Below are positions 48,394 through 61,514 of a DNA stretch of 64,000 nt, one piece after another. The notes below the pieces were generated by a model that was not told where the DNA came from, did no database searches, and worked only from the letters and a program-made list of their open reading frames with translations. The first letter of the stretch is position 1, and each line of letters starts with the position of its first letter. The translations under genes and the position numbers were made by a program. The DNA is taken from contig NW_003314358.1 of the NCBI RefSeq assembly GCF_000143415.4, positions 444,731 through 508,730 of the forward strand, given 5' to 3'. The stretch is from Selaginella moellendorffii (taxonomy: Eukaryota; Streptophyta; Lycopodiopsida; Selaginellales; Selaginellaceae).

Positions 48394-51300
48394 ACTCCAC
48401 CACCCATAGACGAAGTTCGATGTCCTCATCGAACGATAAACTATTTTATAAAGTAACACCCGCATGTGTTACAATTTCCATCCTTGGCACCTAGCCAATA
48501 TTTGTCAATAGTTTGACATTGAAGGCTCACCATGCCTTCTCCATATTCGTCAATGGTTTGACACCAAAGGCTCATTATGCCTTGCCCATCCTCTAAGGAG
48601 GGTAGTCTCTCCAACTTAGAGACTAATTGGACCACATATAGTGGTTCTCTCCTTTTGTTGGTTTAGTTTTCACTAAACCTTTTAGAGACCCTTCTCTAAG
48701 TCAATCCCACTATTCCTTCTCGAGTAGTCTCAATTCCCATCGATATAACCTTTGCACTTTGGAAGTTTGAATTTTGACTTCTTGGAGTCAATTTCCTAGG
48801 TGTCTCCGACACCTTGCCTTGCACCTTTTGTGCAACTCCACTTCCTCCTCCTAGGAAGTTCTCCACTTGAGGGCACCATCATCCGCTGTTCGATTTCATG
48901 CCACCTTTGGGCACTGAGTTCCAGTTATCATATGGTGTGCTAGGGCTGTCCATGGCCTTATCTTTTGGCTACTTTGCTGCTCCCTCACCGTGAGCTTTTA
49001 CTTCGCCAAATTGGAGCACTTAGGAATCCATTCTTGGAAGTCCACTTCCTTTCCCACGAGCCGTTAGCATCAAACACATTAGTGTTCCTTGGCTAACTTT
49101 GCCATTTGGATCCCTTCCATTAAATTCCATGGCCCAAACTTGGCCACTAGTCCTTTGCTCCTATCCTTGATTGTTGCACCCAGCAACATAGGATCGCTAC
49201 CTCCATTTTTGAGGTATCCTTTCGGTTCCATAGCAAAGATTCTCATTTGCCAATTCTGGAGAATGTTCACCCCTAATACGTCTCTTTAGCATCTTCTGCT
49301 ATGGGCTCTATCCACGGCCCCACTTCGTGACCCTTCCATGGGTCTCTTATAGAGACTACTTTCCTTGGACTCACTATGCCATCGCACGGACATAGTTTAT
49401 TTCCCTTAGGTGCTCTTCCCACTTGGTCATCATAACCAAGCCACACCACCTTAAACAGTTCAATTTCAACATTTTGAACCAGGAACTTCATTCCTTAGCC
49501 AACCAAGGACCTTGTCCTTATTTGGCCATACGATCACCTAGTGATCTCACCTTGGCACCTTAATAGAGTCGCCAAGAGGTACTTGGTCTTCTAGACCTTC
49601 AAATTGTTGACTATAACCCCGGGGGCATCCCCCACACTTGGCGGTGCACCCAAGCCAGCCTTTACGGCCAAGGGTTCATAGCAACTGAGATTAGGTGTCC
49701 CCATCTCACTCACCACGTCCTTGGTGCCACTTGCACCAAAGCGTTCAAGTTAGATATGCCGAGCTTTCACACTAAGCAATCTAACCGTGCATCACGACTC
49801 CGAGGCATCCCTCGCTTGGCGGTGTGCCCAAACCAGTCTTCACACTGAGAGTCCATGACCACCGAAATATGAGTGTCCTCATATTCCAAACCATCACCAC
49901 GCCCTAGTGAGTTGGGACTCGAACCCAAGCACTAGAGGGTCGGGACTCGAACCCAACCTCCGTATATGCATCTACGGATGGCATCACCCTGGATGCCTGG
50001 CGTGACTCTTCACGCTGGTGCACCAATTTATACTCAAAGCGCGCTACAAATCACAGCTTAGGAACCTAGTTCCTCCACACTGCCAAGTCCTCTCACTTGA
50101 CATGTCTGTGATCATGCATGGACTCCTCCATGCTTGGCCCCATGGGCCACCCTTTTTGAAGTTAGCACCTTCAACTAGGGTATTTGTTTCCCCCGACTTG
50201 CCAATCTCACTTAGCAAGTCATCCGGCCACTGTAACATGGTTCATGCATAAGCGTGAAAGTCCTTAACCATCGACTTTTGTTCAAAGCCCTCTCTTTGAA
50301 CACTCGGGAACTACTTCCCCAACCTTGATAGCCTTGCCTCATGGCAAGCTTCAAGACCACGCTTCTGCTGCGCCACTCTGATTTCGCGCGTTCTATGATC
50401 CATTTACACTTGGCTTTCTAGGTATCCAATTACCTAGAATTGTCTTTGGGAACCTTTCGAAGGAACTCTATCCCTTTACCTTGCTAAGGCCTCTCCTTTC
50501 GCAAGCTTTCCAATTGCCATATAGTCTAACATGGACAATCCCATGTTTTTGACTCTCCATGGCATCCCGGTCGCTAGTAACAACATGCTTGAGTGCCCAC
50601 TTGATTCTCCACTCCCTACTTGCATAACCACCCTTGGTCATGCCTGTCAATTCCTATGGTTCGGTTCTATCCCTTTATTACTTGCCTTTTGGCTTCATAC
50701 ATTTCCTTCGGTCATTCTCTTCCAGACTAGGAAGATAACTTTGCACTTTCTACCATGCTTTGGCAAGTATACTTAGGGATGAACCTACCCGACAGCCTAG
50801 GAGTGGTTCCTCAATCCGGGTTTGCTCACCTTGTAATCCCATACCCTAGGATTACCGTTGCTACTTGTGGGCCTTTATATGCCCATCCCTAGCCTTGCCA
50901 AAATCCCCTTTGGCTTTGTCCAATTTGGGTAGACGGACTTCTCCCGTCTCCACAACCTTGGACATTTGGATAGCACCTTCTATCCTTCATTCGCTAAGGA
51001 CTTTGTCCCTTGGGCATTATCCATTGCCCTTATGACACCAAACACCACCTTCTGGTGTTTTAGAGTGCTTGGGTGTCCTAATGATGGCATCTTTAGCAAT
51101 GAGCATTCCCTTTATGACATTGACTTACTATCTCGCAACATAAGCAATTTATCCCTCATAAGGGTATATCTACCTTCTTTACCTCAATAAGAGGTCTTAG
51201 GTAGTTACGTTCTACCAGTTTAACCAATTACTTTGCACCTTTTGCTTAGTTGCCTCATAGTTGTCAAGTTCTCCAACTCATTGCTGGTGCTTCCACACCT

Positions 51301-52499
51301 CCATCATTATTTGGGTCACCACACTTTAATCGCATGCCTTTTAGCTTAGGCTATGCCATTCCCATTTCCATTGGGATTCCTTTGGACGGGGTTCTTATGA
51401 ACCCGCCAACTTGACCTCAAGGCAGCACGCTTTGGCACCTTCGGTGCCTCCACACCATCGGCTTCACGAGCCTACCTCTATGACACTTCTTCTTTGTGTC
51501 TAAGTCTTTGCCAAGACCAATACCGCTCTTTCTCATGCCAACCATCTGTTAGCACTGCACCATAGAGGTCACACACAACTTTGTGTCAAAGTTGTTTTCT
51601 TTTTGGGAACACCTTTCCCATGACTTTAGCATGGCACATTTTGCCATCGATGAGATACCCTCTATTCTCATCCTTGGATCCTATGATCCCCCCCCATCCT
51701 TCGTGGGGTACCACACACCTCAATCCAAATGCTTCCATCAGTCCTTTTAGGACCATTCCTTGACTCTACTTGAGTCATCCAGCAGTTTTGGACTTGGTTA
51801 ATCCACAGACCCGTAAGGTCCCACTTGTGAGGCACTAGCTCACTGGAATACACTTCCTGCATTCTTGTCCTACTCAGAAGGACTATTTTCACAAGTGTTA
51901 CTCTGACACTTGTTTTTGTTCTCTGGGGCAACCTCTACCCCTCAGGACTACTTGTCCATGTGATGAGAATACCAATTCATCTCTAAGTACACCCCCCAAC
52001 TCCTTGGGTTGTTCCAGCATTTATTAAAGGTAGCCCCGGCTACCATTTCAAGGACTTGAGTCCTCTTCCGTATTTAACCTCCCACGGTCATTACTTCTGG
52101 TCTCACATTCATGAGCACCAACCTCAACTATATGAGGATAATCTTGTGACTCCCTTATTGCTTTGGAGTCTTTATCTTTCCTGTGATCCCAACTTTAGTT
52201 GTTTACCACAACTACATTGACCATTTACTGAGTCAAACGCTCATCTGGATCACATCCTCAACTCTCTGAGGAAAACCATTTACTGTTCCCAAGATCCCAA
52301 AGTCGTTCCCTTACCGGCCCCTTTTCTATCCACCACATTGCACCCAAGTCACGCATAAACTTGAGTGGAGAGCTATGTCCTCTCGGCATGCTACTCCTCA
52401 AGGATAAGCCCACTCCTAGGACCTTCCAATGCCAATTTCAATGGTGATATACTTGAGCACCAATAAAAGTCGGACTAAGGAACAGCTCCGATACCAAGT
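48394..52499 (-). other. internal region of the family-2 element, no recognisable coding domain
   Basis: 4.1 kb with only short frames (longest about 90 codons). Around 49905-49965 the phrase GGGACTCGAACCCAA occurs twice within 30 bases. No RT, integrase, protease or zinc knuckle is visible in either strand. Confidence 0.75.
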
Positions 52500-54188
52500 T
52501 GTAAGCGATTAAATTTTTCCATTCTACTTTAGTCACTTAACCTCACCTCCGACCACTTGGAGGAGACTCATTCACAACCTCCATAAGTCCAATTCAGGAC
52601 TTGGGACTTGCTAGCCCCAAGAATGGCATCCATGCCACTCAATACTTGCACCTGGTCCAAGTGCTCCACGTGTCCGATCCCATAACCGACACTCAAAGGT
52701 ACCACCGACATGGCAACCTATTACGCTAGGGTCATGCCCAATCACCTTTGCCACACTGGTAGTCCAATACCACTTGCATCACAGTCTTGGCTCTCCAAGA
52801 CTAGGCAAACCATCCGTGAGTGGTCATCTCAGATCCACTCCTTAGCATCCTTAGGATGCCCACCGACAAGGGGAATAGCCTTCCCCAATATCCCTCTGTC
52901 AGTCCCCATTAAGTCCCTTTCTGCCCCTGGCCGTGTTTGCCAACACTGCCACTGGATCGAGGCCCACAGGCCTGACCACTAAATCCCACAGTCCTCTGGG
53001 ACTTCCTCACCACACGACTGTGTCCTTGGTCACTACCCCAGAGGGCTGCTCCTCTTCCTTTCCACAGTCTGGGCCTTTGGGACAACATTTCGGAACACCA
53101 TGGCCTTACGCGAGCCACCTGAGTACTCTCCCCGCCTTCCGCCCTTGGGTGCTCTAGCCATGGGCTTAGAGCGAGGTTCCATTGAGCCACGCCTGGTATC
53201 CAAGTAGGTAGTGCCACCCACACTTGGACTGGGAGCATCGGCCAGTCGATCTCCCGGGGGAACTAGAGCCGGCTCTTGAACACTTCACCAAGCTACCCCG
53301 CTTGTCGGTCCGTGTTCACTCTAGTCTTGGACTTCCCAGTGGTCAGCTCATCACCCAACACTGGGCCTGGCCTTCCTGGGCCAAACTGGCCTTTCCTGGC
53401 CAAACTGGCTCCACTGGGCTCCAACCCCCACACTCTCCCTACTATACTTTTGGAACCCCCCCGCAGCCCCCCCCCCCTGGGGGACGATCGCTTTGGGCTT
53501 TCACCCAACTGCCTGTATTAGTATTCGGACTCAGACTCGGACTCGGACTCGGACTCGAACTCGGACTCGGACTCGGTCTCGGTCCCGGATTTGGACTCGA
53601 ACTCGGTCTCGGTCTCGGTCTTGGTCTCGGTCTCGGTCTCGGTCTCGGTCCCGGTCTCGGTTCCATCTCGGGTCCATCTCGGACTCCATCTCGGGTCCAT
53701 CTTGGACTCCATATCGGACTCCACTTCGGGTCCATCTCGGACTCCATCTCGGACTCCATATCGGACTCCACTTTGGGTCCATCTCGGACTCCATATCGGA
53801 CTCCATCTCGGACTCCACTTCGGACTCCACTTCGGATCCATCTCGGACTCCATATCGGACTGCACTTTGGGTCCATCTTGGACTCCATATCGGACTCCAT
53901 CTCGGACTCCACTTTGGACTCCACTTCGGGTCCATCTCGGACTCCATATCGGACTCCATCTCGGACTCCACTTCGGACTCCATCTCGGACTCCATATCGG
54001 ACTCCACTTCGGGTCCGCCTCGTGCTTGCTCCTCGAGCACTTTGTTGGGAGTTCCACTCCTGCTCTCGACCTTCCAAGTCGGAGCTTTTAGTCCAAACGT
54101 GTTATACTCATTTGGCTTTCACTTCGGCCACTACCACGTGGCACCCTTTCCGGCTCTACTTTGGGGCCTAGGGATTTTGTGTCTCACA
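52500..54188 (-). repeat. 5' LTR of the family-2 element
   Basis: 1689 bp, almost identical to 46643-48393 outside the repeat array. The array (about 53522-54012) is shorter and arranged differently, as expected for slippage after insertion. Confidence 0.92.
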
Positions 54189-54221
54189 TTATCCTTGTCA
54201 AAGGTTTTGTTTGATTATTGT

Positions 54222-55371
54222 TGTAGCGCAAGTGGTTTTTACCCTTTATCCTATGGTGATTTACTATAGGATAACACCATAAAGCGGAACCTAAACCCTC
54301 TTTATGCCATGTGACACATGCCACATGTCACATGCCATGTGTCCATGCCACGTGTGCACAAGACAGTGGTGTGGAACCCAAAGTTTAGGGCCTTGGGCCA
54401 CTGAATGAAGGAACGGTGCCAAACTCCCAAGCATAGAGCCAAGGAGTGATGGAACTGGTCCATGAAGCAACTCCCAAGCATACAGCCCAAGGAGCGAAGG
54501 GACAGGAGCCCAGAGCGACTTGGAACAATCCTGGAGCGACCAGCATCTCAATGGCAAGACCATCATGCAAAACAGAGCCAAATGGAGTCTGGCACTATTT
54601 CGGCATACTGGTGGCCTAACACGAGGACATGGGTACTCCACCAGCTAGCATGGAATGGAACTTGGGCTTAGACCCAAGCCGGACGTAGAACAAGGACAAG
54701 CACACAAGCAAGAGCTAGACTATGCCTTAGGTTGGTCAACCATGCCTAACCTACCCCTACTATACATTTGGAACCCCCCATAACCCCCCCCCTCTTGAGG
54801 AACACACGCTTTGGGCTTTCACCCCAAGCCTACCTTTAGTACCAGGAGTTAGTCTCTAGGACAAGCTCAAAACTTACTAAATATGGAATGACACTAAATT
54901 GCGAATTTGGACACGGGACAAACACCATTGTGTTCAGGCCGATCTCTACACTCCGTAGATATGCCAAATGAGCAAATCTAGACACTTTCCATAAATAGTA
55001 TTTGGGACCAAATGAGATTAACACAAAGAGCATGATAGCAAGGGTGTTTGGCAGACACGGTAAGCTATCATCCAGTGATATTGAGGGACCAATCTCAATA
55101 CGCGAGGGTTTTTGTCAAGTCAGTGCAAGACAGAGCAAAAGAGAACTAACAAGCCAGGCCAAGTATGCTCAGCTAAATAGACACTTAGAAATTCCTTCCT
55201 TATGCTTATCCGGCCAAGTACAAATGCAAAATCTAGTTTACTAACACTGAACAAGAGGGACTAATAAAGGTTCAGCAATACCGACCTCTTACCATCGTGG
55301 CAGTAAGGTAAGAGTGTCCGTAAGGACTGGCCGACATATAACTTTCGATACCTGAAATCACATTCGCGACA
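54222..55371 (-). repeat. 3' LTR of the family-1 sister element
   Basis: 1150 bp; plus strand TGTAGCGCAAGTGG ... CACATTCGCGACA. Few differences from 60337-61509, so the insertion is fairly recent. Confidence 0.92.
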
Positions 55372-58300
55372 CTCTCCCCCCTTTAGGAAGATCAACATCC
55401 TCATCGATGCATACTCGAGTCTAGAATACCGCCAAGGAAACAACTCTAGAAAAAAAGTTCATAGTATTCACACTATGTGAGAAATGCACCAACTTAAATG
55501 AGTTAGGAGGCAACCTCTTTGTCTAACGCAGATGCGCTACCAGCTCAGACACTTTCCAACCGTCGCCGACAAGAAATGACCAACGAAGTCAGCCACCCTT
55601 GCTGCTCTGGGAGTCACCCAGCTTACAAAAGTGTGATACGCCCCTGCCTGCAAAGACATAGAGAGAGAAGCGAGAGGCCCCAACCCTCATGAGCAAAGAA
55701 ACCAAACCCGTCGGTAAGGTTTAGATAGACTAATGTAAACAGGCAGTTAGAGTTGTTTACATGGTCATGCCCTTTTAACGGAACAAGGAACATCGACAAA
55801 GAGGCAGGTTGTGTGACCAGTCAACAGTAGCTACCCCATGGCTAGAGATTTCATCATGCATACGAAGTGCCAAAGCTAGTCTGCCTATACTGGCCTAAAC
55901 TCAAAGATCAATAGATGGATAATATCAAAGTCATAGATAATGATATCTTAGAGTCTTAAGTATCAGTGATTAAATCTTAGATTAGAATACAAAAGTATTC
56001 CAAATAAGTTATCATCCGATAAACTAGTATTATTGTTTACAAACCACCAAGATCATCATAATTGGAAAACATAGGATTCACTATCTAACAAAATTCAAGA
56101 GCAAATATATCATCAAGTAAACTCAATGAGAAAACTTAACTATTAAAGATTGTAGATAGTATGCTAAAAAACTTACTAAAGATAACTTATAGAACAAAAA
56201 GTATCATTGACTGACAAGCACAATGCTCGCGAATGTATCACCCGAAGGAAATAACATCCCAACCTATCTAAACTAACTCAAGTAACAATCAACAAAATAG
56301 AATAAATGTTGCATGGCTAACAAACACTCGTTCATGCCAACTATCATATTAGTCAATCCAAATAGATTTCGGTCAATAATACTAATGAACCAGAGTTGCT
56401 CAAGTAAGTGTCAGCAACATCTTATCGATATCTCAAACCGAAGAGACCAATCCAGAGCAAACCACAAGGAACATATGGTATTGCGAAAAGCCATAAGCTA
56501 TCAAAAAGACCAACTAACTACCATGAAAGATCATTAATCATCCCATCAAAAGAGATAAGCAGAATCATTGTCAAATAAGGAATCCACCATCCCGAAGAAT
56601 AACGAATCATTCTATATCAACAACAATCAAGCAAAACTCTTTGACAAAGATAATCAACTATTCTAGATGATAGTCAATCATCACCAATGATTGCCAGATG
56701 GAAATACTAACTTCAACATTAAAACGAATGAGCCAAAATGCCTTCCCCCAACAACTTCTAACAAATAAAACAATGAGTATGAAAACTCAAAGAACCAAAA
56801 GCTCGAAGAAGTCTATAGCTAAGTCTTGTCTATAATGATCACGAGTCTTGCATAAACTAACTTCAATGCTAAAGAAGAAATCATGGCACAACCCACAATA
56901 TCCTCCTCAACACATCTATAGCCAAACTTCATAATGCCAAAGCTAATGAAGAGTATATTCGCATCAATCCAAAGCTAAGCATAATGGAGCTATGCTCAAC
57001 AAATGATCATGAAATGATCCTTCATGAATCCATCTATAACAAAACGTAACTCACTTCATAACAAACACAAGAAAAATCATTAATAATCGATATATTCCAA
57101 CTCAAACCCAACAAGGATTCAAACATTCTAATATCGGTCATTAACTCTTTTACTTGTAAAGCTAGCATAGTCCATGACTACATCACTTTTCAAGGAAAAG
57201 CTCAAAGCTCAACCCCTACTAAATAATCTCGTCTAGAACACAACTAACTCAACTTGCCACTCAGTTTGTTTGAACGTCAATACAGTTGCTAACTAGCAAA
57301 TGCACGAATGCCAATAATATAAAGCCATAACCAAATCATCAACACTATCTTCATTGAGACCAATGAAACTCAATATCAATCCTATGAAGAGACATCTCAT
57401 CTCACTTGAATCTCAACACCAATAATGTCAACGACAAGGCATTACTTCAATGCCATCAACACTAGAACAAAGCTAAAAAAAAGCACAAGTGAGTCACCAC
57501 TCAAAGCTCTCTAGCAACCAAGCTAACCAAAGTCGAAGATACCTTAATCAGTATCTGAGACCAACTTTTCAACAATACTCAGCTATAGATAACACTTCAT
57601 CAAGGAGTGAATCACCACATCCAAAGCTCAATGAAATCCAACACTACAGACTAAACGTATCCAAATGATATCGACAGAGATAGAGTCGAAATGCCAACAT
57701 GGAAAACCCATGTAACTCTAACGACACGATCCTCCACAACACCATTTGGTAAAGCAAGCCCATCACTGCTAAATCATCATCGAGCAAGCAAGTGTCAACA
57801 ATCCTTGACAAAGTTTATAAGTAATCACTAGTCACAAAGCAACTAACAATCATTTTTCAACTTGCCTTCCCAAGACTCAACACTAAACTCATGCCATTAA
57901 GTTATATACCAACATAAACACAATATCCCAGGCATGAAATAAAGGTTCATGGACATGCATAAACTAAATGACCACTCGAATTTAACTCAACTGCAATAAG
58001 CTCACCAATGCATTTAGCTAACAACTCTGAGCATGTCTTGAAGAGGCTAGCTATGCATGATCATCACTTAGTCGAAACTAAAGTGAAGACCATGAGATGG
58101 ACTTATATCGGTACACAACCTCCTTATTGACAAAGCTATAGTACAGGTACTAACATTTCAACTTCAAACAACTAAGTTGGATATCACCATCCTCAGTCAA
58201 GGTGCAGGGCCACCAAAACTAAGTCAAGATCAGTGAAAGCTCACTACTCTCATAGAGTCTTAACAAAATGCAAAGTGCAACCTACTACCGTGCATAATGC

Positions 58301-60336
58301 TACAAAAGAAAGGCATAAGGGTCACCTTTCTAAAAAAGTGCAACAGCCACTTTTTTACACCAACTCCAGACTATATCCAACTCAATTGCCTTAACCCCAA
58401 AAGTTAGCATCCTTTTCAGGTCGCATCATACAAACTACCTACTAAGGTTTAAACCAACTAAAGTCAACTCTAACCCCTTTACTAGTTTGTATTGGCTTAC
58501 GACAACAGAATGGTTTTCGGACAAAGTGATCAACAGATCAGCCATTGGAAAAGCCTAAGAAAATTTGTGGAAAATTTTCCATTCTAGATAAAGAATGACT
58601 CTCAGTCCAAAAATGCAAACTTTCAAGACTCAACCAACTTCTTTTTATTAACAACTTCACAAAGGTTCACCTCAACACAAATTCTCATGACTCACAATAT
58701 GCTTAAGCCTTGAACATCTTTTTGCCCAAACACCGACATCCGTAAAATGCAAAGTGAATATCCAAGGTTTGATCACGAAGACCATATCTTCGGATATCCA
58801 CATTGCACTAACACTTTTCTTTAACCACTTTCAAGATCTAATGTGAAGCCAAAACACTAACAAGAAAAATGACATGGAAAATCAAGCTTTAAGGAAAATT
58901 CCTTATCACTCAAAATAACAATATCATCTCCACTAACACAAGTGCTAGCGATATTAATGCCTCAACTACACACCTTCTCTATCTAACAATCTACTCCAAG
59001 TGCTAATGGATCAACTAACAAGCTATAACAAATGAATGCTATAACCCTTTCTAAACACCTCATGGGCAAATTCTTAAGGAAACAAGGAACCAACTTAAGC
59101 TTAGCATAATGGACTACCAACGAGAATCCAGTCAAAGCTACTACAATGCTACTTCGTGCAAGTAGACTAACTTCACCATCAACCACTTTGGGGTTGATCA
59201 TTATTTAACCAAGCAATTTTGTAAACACATTGCTCATTATCATATGGATATGATATAGAAACCATAATGACTTGATCTTCAATTGAGCAACACAACAAAC
59301 AATGCAAATGTCATTACTTCAAAGGTTCATGTGAATATCAAGTCTTAACTCGATTCGACAAAATGTAACATAAATGCCACACTCCACCGATAGCAATTTA
59401 CAACACTCAACACCATTAACTTTTGTTCACAACACGGACAAGCTTATGCTACTCTTTTTTTGACCAAACTCAAAACTAATCTAATACCAAGTTACTCAAG
59501 GAGCAATAGCAAGGTTCCCTGGAAAAGAATTAAGTATTGCAATCCAAGTCTTCAATAACAAGCTTAAATAAAATGGTTTAGCGCTTCATTGCTATCCATC
59601 CCATAACTCATCATTTGCAAGACCATCATTTCCAACATGCATCAAGGTAGGGACTCTTGATTGCATAATGTGAATACGAGCAATGAGTCACATTGTTGCA
59701 AATCATCTCTCTAAGAAGAGAAAATGATTTACATGTTTGATCCTTCATCCCTAATAACTCTCTTTTCGATCTCATCTTTGACTAAACTTCAAGTTTGCTT
59801 TCGCACTGCCTTCAATCCAATCCAAGAAAAGTTTATGAGAGAGCACAGCAATGATTACTTGAATTAATAGACTAATCCCTACAGTCTTGATTGATCCACT
59901 TGTACCCATGCCTAGGAAGGATCCACTAGTGCCATGCTAAACAGCTACGGACTAGCCTATTTGCCACTCATAGCAAACTCAGGGTAGGTTTACTTTCACC
60001 CACGGTACATGGAACAACTCATGGAACCATCGATAGGCTAACATTAATCCTGCCAACTCAAAGCGTAACCTCGAGTTGCTAATGTGCCTCTCTCACAAGC
60101 CCAACTGCAAACTCGTGCTAATGGAATATCTCAATCCATCCTATGAGCCCAAGAGCAAGCTCACATTATTACGGTACAAAAAGATAACCAAATCCATACC
60201 CAAGGAACGATTGCGAAGTCTTTGCACCCAAACGTGTACTCACTCGGATCATCGTTTTCATCTCTGTGTATGCAATGAGACTAGTTGTCCAATCCCATTG
60301 AATAGTACTCGCTAAGACTTATTCTCTGATACCAAA
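55372..60336 (-). other. internal region of the family-1 sister element, non-coding
   Basis: 4965 bp, AT-rich, with no frame beyond about 80 codons on either strand and no retroelement domain. It is collinear with the separated internal pieces of the host element, which allowed the nesting to be resolved. Confidence 0.9.
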
Positions 60337-61509
60337 TGTAGCGCACATGGTTTTTACCCTTTATCCTATGGTGATTTACTATAGGATAACACCACGAAGC
60401 GGAACCTAAACCCTCTTTATGCCACGTGACACATGCCACATGTCACATGCCATGTGTCCATGCCATGTGTCCACAAGACAGTGGTGTGGAACCCAAAGTT
60501 CAGGGCCTTGGGCCATTGAATGAAGGAACGGTGCCAAACTCCCAAGTATGGAGCTAAGGAGTGACGGAACCAGTCCACGGAGCAACTCCTAAGCATACAG
60601 CCCAAGGAACGAAGGGACAGGAGCCCGGAGCGACTTGGAACAATCCTGGAGCGACCAGCATCTCAATGCCAGGACCAGCATCTCAATGCTAGGACCAACA
60701 CGCAAAACGGAGCCAAACTGAGACTGGCACTATTTCGGCATACTAGTGGCCTAACGCGAGGACATGGGTACTCCACCAACTAGCATGGAATGGAACTTGG
60801 GCTTAGACCCAAGCCGGACGTAGAACAAGGACAGGTACGCAAGCGGAAGCTAGACTATGCCTCAGGTTGGTCAGCCATGCCCGACCTACCCCTACTATAC
60901 ATTTGGAACCCCCCATAGCTCCCCCCCCCCTTGAGGAACACACACTTTGGGCTTTCACCCCAAGCCTACCCTTAGTATCAAGAGTTAGTCTCTGGGACAA
61001 GCTTGAAACTTACTAAATATAGAATGGCGCTAGATTGCGAATTTGGACACGGGACGATCACCATTGTGTTCAGGTCGATCTCTACATTCCATAGATATGC
61101 CAAATGAGCAAATCTAGACACTTTCCATAAATAGTATTTGAGACCGAAATGAGATTAACACAAAGGGCATGATAGCGAGGGTGTTTGGCAGACACAGTAA
61201 GCTATCATCCAGTGATATTGAGGGACCAATCTCAATACGCGAGGGTTCTTGTCAAGCCAGTGCAAGACAAAGCAAAAGAGAACTAACAAGCCAGGCCAAG
61301 TATTCTCAGCTAAATAGATATTTAGGAATTCCTTCCTTATGCTCATTCGGCCAAGTACAGATGCAAAGTCCAGTTTACTAACACTTGAACAAGAGGGACT
61401 AATAAAGGTTCAGCAATACCGACCTCCTGCCATCGTGGCAGTAAGGTAAGAGTGTCCGTAAGGACTGGTCGACAGATAACTTTCGATACCCGAAGTCACA
61501 TTCGCGACA
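60337..61509 (-). repeat. 5' LTR of the family-1 sister element
   Basis: 1173 bp; plus strand TGTAGCGCACATGG ... CACATTCGCGACA. Directly left of it, on the minus strand, TTTGGTATCAGAG is an intact initiator-tRNA primer site. Confidence 0.92.
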
Positions 61510-61514
61510 ATTGT

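Larger units (their letters stand above)
46643..54188 (-). mobile_element. non-coding LTR retrotransposon, family 2, TSD TTATC
   Basis: 7546 bp on the minus strand: LTRs at 52500-54188 (5') and 46643-48393 (3'), flanked by the perfect duplication TTATC (46638-46642 and 54189-54193). The primer site reads TGGTATCGGAGC on the minus strand directly inside the 5' LTR (about 52486-52497). The LTRs are nearly identical, so insertion is fairly recent. The 4.1-kb internal region has no gag or pol domain that I can recognise, so it is probably non-autonomous. Confidence 0.93.
54222..61509 (-). mobile_element. non-coding LTR retrotransposon, family 1 sister element, TSD ATTGT
   Basis: 7288 bp on the minus strand: 5' LTR 60337-61509, primer site on the minus strand TGGTATCAGAG (about 60324-60334), internal region 55372-60336, a polypurine tract (CTCTCCCCCC on the plus strand at about 55372-55381) and 3' LTR 54222-55371. 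The perfect duplication ATTGT flanks it (54217-54221, 61510-61514). It is the same family as the host element into which it inserted, in opposite orientation. There are no coding domains. Confidence 0.93.

Noticed and set aside
47367-48456. Long open frames of 309 and 345 codons made of Gly-Leu, Arg-Thr or Ser-Asp repeats (also 53224-54269 and their reverse-strand shadows)
   Set aside because: They lie in the hexamer array of the family-2 LTRs; several frames on both strands are open at once because units are multiples of three. No protein-like sequence outside the repeat.
49905-49965. Two GGGACTCGAACCCAA phrases resembling tRNA T-arm (B-box) sequence on the reverse strand
   Set aside because: No A-box, anticodon arm or acceptor pairing around them; part of the retrotransposon interior.
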